From Apostichopus japonicus (lineage: Eukaryota > Echinodermata > Holothuroidea > Aspidochirotida > Stichopodidae): a DNA stretch of 64,000 nt. A program made the translations under genes and the position numbers. This document shows, piece by piece, positions 25,701 to 37,700 of this stretch. Positions within the stretch are counted from its first letter, which is position 1; every line of letters begins with the position of its first letter. Location: contig NC_092583.1 in assembly GCF_037975245.1 (NCBI RefSeq), positions 10,082,764-10,146,763 of the forward strand, written 5' to 3'. The notes beneath the pieces are model-generated. The model saw only the letters and a list, made by a program, of their open reading frames with translations, made no database searches and was not told where the DNA came from.

Positions 25701-28700
25701 GTGGTTAAATGTTTATTCTGACACATTTATCTGATATTTACTCACCATTTTGATGACATATAATGCGCCGACAGGTTGTTCGCCGTGTCAAAAGTTCGGA
25801 GACACAAGTGATTTGAGGTCACGAAAGGTCACAGTAGCCTCGTCCACTAACCAAATATTAATTAAAATCATGCGTAGCGTAAGTTTGATTTTGTGGAACG
25901 CTACTTAACGATCGAACTTACGCTACGATCAATCGCATGAGAATCGAACTTAAGTTTGATCTTAAGATCAAGCGTAAGTTAGTCTTTGTGGAACGGGGCC
26001 CAGAAGTAAGTAAATAGTAAAATAGATTAAATGAATATTTAAATATAAATAAGTATGAGGAACTACAATTTTTAACTACAATTTAGGGTCAGAATGGATA
26101 TTGTAGAGAAGTGAACTAAGACAAAACATTTTTTTTGTAGGAAGTCGCTTTACAAATATAGACAGCTAGATACCACAAGACAAGTTAATAGGGATAAAAT
26201 AGGAGCTACTAAAATAATGGCCAAAATATAAATAAATAAATATATAAAGAGGAATTTCATCTCATACCTGTCACAGAGAGGGTTGATACCATAAGATCTT
26301 CTTCATTGGGAATGACTCCAAAACTGAAAGTTTTAGGCCAGATGGATACTGTGTATGTCGTACTTGGCATCAGACCCTCGATGTCTACATGCGTTGCGTC
26401 CGCTCCCTCGACGGTTTGGCTCTACAAGTATCATGTAAAAAACGGGGAGAATTATTTAAATTAAACATTAGTGCCATTTATATCATATATATTAAATATA
26501 TGAGACAAACAGGGTGAAATTCATCTAAAAAGTTATAATCCCCAAATTTAAGATAACATGGAGAAACTCTCAAAAACTGTCAAATTGCTTAATTAAATGA
26601 TTTCATTACATTCTTTTTGCATTTTACCTTTTTGGAATTATCTATCGCAGTTTTTCATGTTAAATGACACCGTCCTAAAATGTAAGAGACCTTAAACAAA
26701 TTCTAGGCATATATATCTCTTGGATATTTCTAATAAAGTCTCATCTTTCCATTTTCGTTTATTCTCTATTTCTTAATTTTTCCCTGTGCATTTATTTCCC
26801 CTACTCTTTGGCTAATTTTCAATCTTAAAACTTCTCATACGAAGATGAAACCTACCATAGTTGGTCCACTGCCGGTGTAGAAGGCAGTGTAGCCGACAAT
26901 GTCACAGTCGTTAAGGTCTGCTTGTTTCCATCGGATTCGAATGCTGCTAGTGGAAGTACCTTCACCCTCTACGTTCTTCGGCAAGGAGGCAGACGCATCA
27001 TAAACGCCAGCTGTGGATACCAAAAAATTGTTTATTTTCGATAAGTTTCAAGTACACGATGTATCTGGGCGTCCTGTGCTTGCCCACGCAAATATGCAAC
27101 ATTTGATCTGTACAACTGCAGATCATCTAGCATGGATGCTGTAAGATCGTCATGGTAACTTCATTGCCAGCTGCTGGTGGACATCCAACATATTATGCGC
27201 ACTGGAACGTTCAACAGAAAATATGGAGGCTGCACCAGCACAAACAGTTGTACAACGGTTTTTGAGCATGTTGTTGACTATGTGTTTCAGCATATTGTTG
27301 AGCATGTTGTTGACTATGTTGTTGAATATGTTGTTGACCTTGTTGTTGAGCATATTGCTGAGACTATTGTTCATGTCAAACACATTATTTAGCATAGAAT
27401 GGAATCAACATGGAAGTTACTCATGACTGGGTCTGGCAGTAACATCAAATTACAATTGCAGATCAATCCAATGGCTTTTATCTTACACTTCACGTAAGTG
27501 ACAAAAACATTGCGATCTTTTTCATCTCACCTGGTTGGACTTCGCAGACATAGTTCTTGGGTATGGCACAGTTGAAATCAGCGTAATAACCAGGCTCGTT
27601 GTCACCGAGTAATGCGACGCAATCTTCGTTGTCGTTGGCGTCGTCGGGTTGAGTCAGGTTCCAGTTTAAACTCGTGCCGTATTTCCTCAAATTACTTTGA
27701 CAATCAGTGTGGTAAAACAGACCCTCCAGAGCACCATCGTAAATGCCTTGAGAGAAAAACAAAAACAAAAATCAAGAAGGAATTAGAATGTAAAGCAAAA
27801 ACAAAATTGCTGATGAAATAACTGGAAAGGATAAATAATAATAATAAATGTACTTATAAGGCGGAAATTCTTCCGAAGAACTCAGAGCGCACAAGGACAA
27901 AAGGACACACACGAAAGAAATATATGAATCGGGAAAAGCTTGAAGTGAATTCCAAAAAGCCGGGACAGCAAATTTAAAAGAAAGTTCACCGGCAGACTTA
28001 AGGTTAGCCCGGTGAATTTTGAGCAGTTTTTCGGAAGAGCAACAAAGAACGCGTGGTGGTTGGTAAGAACACAAAACAGAGGACAGATATGGTGGAAGAG
28101 TGCCCTAAAAATAACGGTAAACCAAAACAGCCAGTTTATAGTGGATTCGTAATTTGATAGGCAGCCGGTGAAGATCAAAGAGGATGGGTGTAATATTCTC
28201 ATGCTTCCTCTTCCTTGCAACAATTTTGAACCCTTTGGAGGCGACTCAATTGATCAGCAGTGATACCAGTCAAGGTGGAGTTGCAAAAATCAAGACGTGA
28301 GATAAACAACAGAATTTATCTGACAAGCAGTCGCTTTTTTAGAGAAGTAATTGCAAAATAATAAATATCTGGTGACCTCTCCCCCTCTCCCCTCTTCCAG
28401 TTCCCTCCTTCCCAAAATCTCTCCACACTTCTAGTCTTTTGCATGTTTTCTCTTATTTATGTCAGATGCTCAGCTGAATATTTTATTGCTACAAATTATG
28501 AATAAAAAAGGCCACCCACCAAGAATAGCTTGAATGCATCACACCAGTAATTTGTCACCATTTAACAATAACTTTGGCTATAAATTCATGTTTTACTTTT
28601 CACGTATATAAATTCGACTCACCGATCCACCAATCAACTCCACCAGACAAGTCTCTAATGAACCTGTTCTCGATCGCATTCTCAATGATGACGAGATCTG

Positions 28701-31700
28701 CGTTCGGTGTGGAACGACAGTCTTGTCTGGCCGATTGCCAGGTCATCGGGGTCATGCCAAACTTGTAGCAGGACGGACCGTAACTCCCCACTCCTTCTGA
28801 GTACCCTTCTGGACAATTATCTGTTTAAAAAGCAAGTTGATAAAACAAAACTTAGAAAATATGCAAAAATATTAAAAATAAACAAATCAACACTAAAATA
28901 ATTCTTCAACTTAAGAATGATTCAAATTTTTTGTAGAATGAGCAAATAATATTTGAATGATTTTAATAATGTCAACCACTCCCCCTCTCCCCCCACCCAT
29001 CTCCACCGATTTGCACAGCAATGATCTCAAGGCATGGAGCCACCGCAGGCAGTAATTTTCTATACCAATGAACATCTATATAAGGCACCTTGTGCAAAAA
29101 GAATAGCTCTGCAGCAACTGCAAACTCCCCTGCAGCAAGGTTGATCTCAGTATCAAAGAAAAGAGATTATCTCAACAGACCAGCATTGCCAATTGTGGGA
29201 AACTGTAAATGCCTATTCTGTGAAACTGTTCGTAAATCACAAGAGATTTCATCTTACGCCTCCTGGCTGCATTTATGCTGAAGCCCTCTCAGCATCCAAC
29301 TGGCTGCACTATGTTGCAGCCCCCTCAGCATCATACTTTAAACACTGTGCCTGACTCATGCCCCTACCTCCACCCCCCCCCCACTTCCCAGCAACCTCAA
29401 TCCTGTGTCAGGGGTCTCTGTTCCTCTGAACACTTACAGTCTTGCATCCAGGTGATTTCAAATCCAGATCCCACCGTGGAGCCGTCGGTTTCAAAGAGCA
29501 TGGTGATCGTGTTACCCTGACTGAGAATGTCGTCTGGCACGGCACTACCCGTAAGAGGCTATACGGAAAATGAGATTAGACAACGTACCGTTAAAGTACT
29601 CTTTGATTTAATCTTGGACAGATACTTTGTAAAGTGATACAATTTTTGTTTCTTTGTGATTCTTTTTTTTGGTATTTATTAAAGGTGGCAGTCATTTCTC
29701 TAAAGTGTCAAAAAGGTGCTGACATATTTCAGTATATATGAATCTGTAGGTCAAGCCTATCATGTAAGAACATGCATTATCGTCACTGTCATTTGGTTTC
29801 CACATGAAGTTGCATGCCATAATTCTGTTATTAAAGATAACTCAACAGTTTCATGTGGGGTAGGGGTGGGGGTGAAGTGGGTTGTGGGGGTCGGGGTGGG
29901 AGAGGTGAATGGCATCCTCTTTTCAACTTCATCTCAATATAATTTGGGTAACATGGCTTTCTGTTTCTGGGACCTACAGAAGCAAAATTCATCACCTTCT
30001 TTTTCTTCTTGTTTTACATTTTTGAACCCTTCACCTTCCCCATTTCAGTTATGGGGCTTGGCGGTAGTACATGTAGTAACAGAGACTTACCAAGGAGGTC
30101 AAAGGTGAGTCGATGACTCCTGTAACGATCAGGAAGTCCCGGTCGGTTTCCAGATCAAACGACTGGAATGCTAGTCTAACAACGTAAGGATCTGCAACGT
30201 TGATCGTCCACCTGCAGGACAAGAAATTAAAATAGTCTCCACCGAATCCAGGTGAGAAGATTGAGCCCATTTCACCAGACATGGACTGATCCTGGCAAGA
30301 ATCTGTTAAAGAAAAACAAAAAAGCCTGTACTTTTAAAGCTACTTTCCAAGACTCAGAAATGGTCACCTATATCCTCTTTTTACTTCTTTTTATTATAAA
30401 TCCCACCCTCAACATGGTCTTTCTTCTACGTGCCACGAGTTACAAGAATCTTGTTTTTTTTTTAAACTTTTTTTGCTGACAGTTTTTGCTATTGTTTAGA
30501 AAATATGAAATCATCCTTTCACAAATGATCACACCAGGAAAATGATATCAGTTATGAGAACTGCAGTCTACTCTTAAACTAATACTATACTAATACTATA
30601 AAGCAATGATAATTTCTTTTTTCTATGTCGACATAAATATTAATAATCACCAAAAGTACAAAAGTGAATATCTGAACCCACTTTGACCCTACAGTTCTTC
30701 AATATTTTAGAAATGATTGTATACTTGCTAAAGAAAATCATTTTGTACGTTAAAATTTGGAAGCTTTTAGATGCTGAAAAAAAGTGAGTCCTGAAATATC
30801 TCAAAATTAGGAGAACATTACTACTTTTTATGTCTTTCTAGCCATAATGAAAAAAGAAAGAAGGAAATCAAAGGTTTTTTCGGCAAGCGGTTTCTGCCGG
30901 AAAGCGGTTTCAGCCGGCAAGTGGTTTTTGCCGTCTTACCGTCGTAGAATGTCATTTCCAAGCCATCATCTCTGACTGTCCCGTCACTGGTAAACACAAC
31001 CCAAGCTGTGTCCGTGCCAAATGAGTAGGATTCCTGTGGTAGGTCAAATGATTTGAGTAAGCGTGTCGTGAGGTCGGAGGGTCCGTCTCCGGTACCCATA
31101 TCCACGTAATCGTAGCCTTGTTCTGTAAAGAATAGGAAATCATATTAGAGGCTGACGTGATCTGGATCATGGAGGTAAGAAGGCTCATTATGTATTAAAG
31201 AGAGACTTGCATTTGGGCTGTTGTGGCAGGGGATGGTGAGGGGTTGGGAGGGGTGGGAGGGGGAGGGGATAATCTGAGTTCAGAGAGAAAAATGACACAA
31301 TGATAAAACAGAGACAACCAGGCAGGTAACTTCAGTGGACTATGGTAACTGAAACTGAATGAGCCAGGCATTTTACATTAACTTACTTCTACTTGTTTTA
31401 ATATATAGATGTAAACAGTTTCATGAATATATTCATGAATATTCATGCAACATAAGCTAGTTGGGATTGTCTTACAATGCTAATACCACTCCATACTGTC
31501 CCTCGTACCATGCTTCAAAACACTCATACTGACAGTATGAACAGTTCCTAACCTTCAGGATACCCATACTGCTCGTACTGTCAAAACCAGTGCTTGGAAG
31601 CATGACACGATTGTACAGTTACAAAAAGTTGTCCCAACTGGGTTGCTACATAACACCAGGGATCTAATAACTACTTATTATCTGGTATTCCAAAACATTT

Positions 31701-34700
31701 TTACATTCATGAAGTCCTTTAAAGGGTGTGAAGACTCACGCAAAAAGAAACGTCTAATGCCGGTAATTTGACCTAGTTTCGAATGAGGTGTAACAGAAGT
31801 GTTAAACACCACCATCGATCCCAGAAAATACACACACAGCTTGCTACTGTCAGTAATTAGACACTAGTGTACAGTCAGTACATACAGCTGTGGTCAATAC
31901 CCACAGCACAGTATACAAACGATACAGCGATGGACATCTCAGGTCCAGCTAAAGATAACATTTAAGGAATCACGTTTCATTACTGTCTGCATTTTGTAGG
32001 GACACAAAACAAAACGTCACTTACAAGCAACAGAAAGTTAACTTTTTCAGATGGCCGCACACGGTTTGGGGCGAGTCTTCAATGCCTTTAAATAACATTT
32101 ACACATTCAATCATGCTTGTAATTGTTCTATTTAACTACTTAACTGCTGGCTATAAGAAGTCAATTAAATTAAATGAAACAGAGAAAACAAAATTGTTTT
32201 TCAAAAAATGGGAAATATTTATCCAAATTATTGCCCAAAACAAAAGATCAATTATCATTCGTACTTACCTAATTGGTTGCCATTAACCATTCCTCTAAGG
32301 TTGACACCTTCTTCACCCTGGATGGTCCAGAAGCAGAATTCATTATTCAAATAGTTAGTGTTTGGATAACCAGCCGTGCTGAAGCTAGTAGAACCACCCG
32401 CGGGGACATTCAACACAGCTTCACAACCTGATATTGAAACAAGACAAAAGATATGTTTCCTTTACGGCTGTCAGATACGAGCAGTCTACTTCCGAGAAAA
32501 AAATGCTGACTTATAGAAAATGGAAAATGTCGGATGTGACTTGGAAATGTTACCTATTTCTTTTTGAAACAAAGTAACATCTAACTAATCTTCAGGAACC
32601 AGGTAAAATAGGTGGAACTGCATGAAATACTAAAAATGAAGACATTGTTTCGATTCAAAACTGTTGTCATGGTTTATGTGACAACCCCTTTGTAAGTTAT
32701 GTCGCACTTAATGACACTTATGACTCCCTTCTGTGATTGGTTAACGAGATATGTGAGAAAAAGTGGCTAAAAAAGTTCCCAACAATATTTTAGGGTCATT
32801 TTTTTCATTTTCACTCATGACTCCAACAAAGACTTAAATTTGAAAAGGTGAAACGGTAAACAAAAATTGATAGTTTCTAAACAGCACATTTGTCAAGACA
32901 TTCAAAAAAATTCCAGATACCACAGAGGGCAGCAGCTTTCCAGAGTAGACCAACGACTGTTTCCTCTTCTGTCACGCTTCTGTCAGAAAGTGATTCTTAG
33001 GGGAAAAAATGGATTACTCACCCACATCCTCCTGTATTCGAATTTGGAAACCCGACGCCGTGCCGCTCTGGTCAGAGGTGAAAGTGATGGAACCGTATCG
33101 GTTATTAATGACGACATCTCCGGGAACGGCGCTACCCGATGCCATCAACAGGGGCCATTCCACGCCAAGTGCGGTCAAAGCGGTCGAGGTTCTGACCTCT
33201 ACAAAGTCGTAGCTGCAAGATGAGTTAGGTGAAGTTTACGTATGACGGTTTATACAAAGTCAAACTATAAAGCTCGTTTGGACGTCTCATGTACGTAAGA
33301 TGATATGGCTCGTACGTTGACTTTACTTTCTTGACAATTTGGTGAGAGATTACCATAAATGGGGCTTAATTTTCAAATATAAATTCCTAGGCCGATTTTG
33401 TTGAACCTTTACTATAAATAATACTAAGGCCTTAAACATGAATGAGTATACCCTTATGGCCAATTTTATCTAATACTATGAAAGGGATCATTTTGATAAA
33501 ATTGACTAGCTAGGGGTGTTAATTTTCAACCACCTTTCCTTTCCCTACTCACTGTGTGACAACTCTTCATGAACGATGCCACTCCTGTGGCCTCTTTGTC
33601 AAATACTGTGAAAAGGGGAACTCACTTTCGACAGATTGACTAGGCTACGCTATTTAGTATCAACCCCTATTCGTATCCCTGGGACCTTAACCTATCATGC
33701 CACCCATTGTCCAATCAGGTCACTCCTGTGGCCACTCTGTCAAATACTGTGATAAGGGGAACTCACTTTGGACAGATTGACTAGGCTAGGCTATTTAGTA
33801 TCAACCCCTATTCGTATCCCTGTGACCAATAACTTATCATGCCACCCATTGTCGAATCAGGTCACTCCTGTGGTCACTTTGTAAAATACTTTGGGAAGTT
33901 AAAGCCAATGGTGACAAGATTGACTAGCCAGAAGTAATTATCAAACTCTTTTTTTTTTCTCTCTCTCTTTTCGTCTCTTGACGTCAGGCTACAAACAGAG
34001 CGGATATGTAAGATATTCCAAGTGAGAACACTATTTGATGCAGATGCAATATCTTAGACAGCATAATATTAATATTACTGTCTCTGTCCCTTCTTCATTC
34101 TAAAAGAATGCATAGTGTGGTTTTTTTTCTCTTTCCTTTGTTTTGTTTGTTTGAGAAAGCAAAGTAAAATACCTTACAGAAAACACTGCAAAAATATAAA
34201 TCATGTTTGAGTGAAAAAAAAAAAAAAACAACAGTTTCAACAACATCAATTTGACATTACTAACATGAAAGTGTTTAACTTACAAATTTTTTTTTTGGGG
34301 GGGGGGAAGAATTATTAACCAATTTCAAATTGGGCTTACCCTTCCTCAGTATCAAAATTGTCAAAAACCACTTTATATCTTCTACCGGGGTTGCCCACGA
34401 GTTGCCAGGTACAAATCTCGTTGTTGCCATAGTTACCAGGATAATCAGAGCTAGTGATGACAACACTGCCACCTCCCGAAGGAACATTGATGGTAGATCC
34501 ATTGCACACGGCCTGAATTACTACATCCTTTGAAACAACAGCTGGTTGTTTGGTTGGCATCGGTTCACCTGAAGGGAAGGGAGTGAGAAAAAATAGATAT
34601 AGATAAAAATATAGATGAATATTTTAAAACATTACAAAGGATCACTCCCAAAATTGGTGTCCACAAATATTATCTGGAGGCCGAAATTAAAAATTATAAA

Positions 34701-37700
34701 TATCACATTAATACAAACAACAAACACAGTTTAAAAGCATGACGAATTAATTCAGGTCAATGTCTGATTTACATTCATCGAAAAGTTATTTAGAGAGACG
34801 AGCGGTCTGTATCGAAATATTTTCGGGGATTCCTTTTCGAGAATTTTTTTTTACCGATAAACAACCCACTGCACTTGGTGACTAAAGTTGATACAAACCT
34901 TGGTGTATTCTTGGCCAACCTACTCAAGAAAATGAGTTTACCGATTTTAATATCTTAACCTGGTATCGTTTCTTTTTAATTTCCAATATAAGCTGGACTA
35001 GAATACGACTGATTGCGAGTGACAATTGTCTTGTTTTGCTCAAATGTGATTATGAATGATCAACAATTCAAATCTATAAATTAGCTTAAATCGCCTTTCC
35101 ATAATAATATTCAATTACTTACTTTATCCACGCCGGGTAATCAAGCAAAGCTATGAACAGATCGAGAAAGTATGTACTCAGCCCCCCCCCCCAACCCCAA
35201 CCACAAAAATAAAGTTTGGTGTCGTCACCTGACCACTCCAGTACACCGAAGGAGACACCACGTCCACTCTGACTGCTGTCTGACCTGAATCGAATCCACA
35301 TGGTCGCACTGCCAGAGTAGATCACGTCCTCCTTGGGTTCAGAGCCGTCGTAACGATACAACCGACTGTCCATGTCCGTAGGATCCGTGCCGATGCCGAT
35401 GTCCACCCAGTCGGAATGTTCCTCTAAGCTGATGTCGTAGATGTTCAAGGCGAGCTTGTTGCCTTGGTTGCCGGCTCTCAGGATCCACGTGCAGTCCTCG
35501 TAGGGTGGGTAAACGCTCGGGTAACCCTCCGATTGGATCTGCAGGGCCGGAGCATTGGCTTTGGTGGTGTAGTCCGCCTGGCACTTAGACTCGGGGAAGC
35601 CTTTAACGGAGATCATAAAGAATTAATTTTGTTAATTTACTTTAATTTTATAAATCATTTGTTAAAAAGTTCAGAGTTTAAAAAGCGTTACAGAGTATTT
35701 TTCCTCTATTCAATTGGCACCCATCATCCACAAACGTTTGTTTGTGAAGCAAAAATGGTGGTTTCTGGGAGGTTAACCCAAATCAATCAAAAGTAGTTAA
35801 ATTATGTCCCATGATGAGGGTGAACTTAAGTCAATAAAGAAATCACTCGATGCAAAGCGTAAAAGCCTAGTTTTGCTGTGCTATAAGCTATCATGACACT
35901 TCACCTATTGCCCTTTATATGCTATTAAAATACCCCCAGGGGGTATTTTAATGTGGGTGAGATTCGTTAATCCATACATTATCCATCCTAATTTGGAAGG
36001 GTTGTTTAGCTTTTGAACAGTTTGCTCACGGGGGGAAATTGCTACCTCAAAAAACAAAGCCAACCCCCCCCCCAAAAAAAAATTGCACGTAATGATATGA
36101 ATTTGAAATTGAGATGCTTAGAATAATTGTGTTCCTGTTTCGTCTGTCAGGTAATTTTTCTTCTGGACAATCTTGTCTAACATGAGCGACCTTTGACATA
36201 TATTCCTTACCTAATTCCACTGGTCGGTACAAAATGATAAATCCGATAGTCTCGGACGCATCGTCGGATGTGAACCTGACCTGGATTCTGTTGCCGTAAC
36301 TCAGATAAACCTTAGGGGTAGCAAATCCCGTTAAGATCTGTTATCGTAAAGAAGACAAAAAAACAAAAACAAATTAAAAATGGAAAAGTCAGATATTGGT
36401 GGCAAATCAACCAATTAATTAGCAGTTTATGTAAATAATGAAGACGTCGGAATGTTTACAAGATCATGGGAAACATGAGTGTGACATGGAAGAAGGATAT
36501 TAAGAATGGTTTTAATCAACACCAAACAGTTTTTACCGGAGACATTCAGATTTTACCTTTGGTGGAACATCCGCAAATTCTGGGTTCAGCTCTGTAATTT
36601 CAACAAAGTCGTTGGAGTCTGTGAGGACCCACAAGAAGAACTGGAATTCGATTCTGGAACCTTCGTCGAAGTCAAAGATGTAGACGCAGTCCACGTTTGG
36701 TGGGTACTGACCGGGTGACAATGGTGAGCTGACGTTACCAATGCCATGATCAATGGTCTCTGGGTTACCATCACATCCTGGTTCTATAAGATAGAGACAG
36801 ACAGAGATAATCAATATTGAAATATGCTGATATCTAATATGCATATTCATGTGTGTCATTGATATTGACGGGAGGATATCAATCATAAGATATTAAAGGG
36901 AGGGGATCAAGGGTAAGATATTAAAGGGAGGGGATCAAGGGTAAGATATTGAATCAAGGAGATCAAGGGTAAGGACATAAATGGTGAGACTATAGATTAA
37001 AGATATTTACATTAGAACTTACCATTGTACGAGGGAAGAACAACCTGTTTGGAGGTGAGGTAGTCGAGGTCACCAGAGGTCCAGGATCGAGCACTGACTG
37101 CGATGTCATAACTCGTCGCAGGACGCAGATTCTCCAAAATATACTCCGATGTATCCCCTCCCGCTACGAACGTCTCGGTCCAGAGTAGCGAACCGACGAC
37201 CCTGTATCTGATGTTGTATCCAAGGACATCACAGATCTTTGATCCTAGCTGCCATGATATTCTAGCAGAGGAATAAGACTGCGCCGAGACAGAGAAGAAG
37301 GTAGGGTTGGCGTCCGAAGGATCAACCGCAGCTGTGGAGAGGTGAGAGGAAGAGGGGGGTGGGGGTGAAACAATGGTGAAATATTTGGAGATGAATATAA
37401 AAGTAAAATAAAATCATATAAGATGGATTAAATTATGCAGGCGTTTTATGGACAGGCACTTAGAATCTCTTGCAAGTTCAGGAACACTGTTCTAGGCTTT
37501 ATATATATGGTAATGAACTTGTAAATAAAAAATCGACTGATACTTTAGGTATACTGATCAACACACAGAGATCAATGATCAATATCGCACATAAACCTTA
37601 AGAATTTAATCTAACCAACTTTACAGAACGTTCAATTGAAAAAAAATTCTAAAAAATATATATATAAAAAAAATATATAAAAAATAAATAAAAAAGAGTC

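Larger units (their letters stand above)
21274..26001. mobile_element. PIF/Harbinger DNA transposon, 4.7 kb, decayed
   Basis: Long terminal inverted repeats start GGGCCCCGTTCCACAAAG and end CTTTGTGGAACGGGGCCC, with inner repeats of AACTTACGCTTGATCAAGCG type. Inside are a broken Harbinger-type transposase on the plus strand and a broken Myb/SANT-like gene on the minus strand, the usual two-gene layout of this superfamily. The target duplication could not be read. It sits in the intron between FN3 a and CTLD b of unit 2. Confidence 0.88.

Noticed and set aside
27150-27426. Frames of Asn/Met/Leu repeats on both strands
   Set aside because: Products of the TTGTTGA short repeat.
33009-33223. Plus-strand frames opposite the CUB slot 3 exon
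   Set aside because: Shadows of the minus-strand exon 33022-33212, whose frame and borders fit the gene.
36784-37022. Border between unit 1 and unit 2 as the end of one gene and start of another
   Set aside because: The intron is only 239 bases, phases match, and there is no stop, signal peptide or promoter; the two units are one gene.
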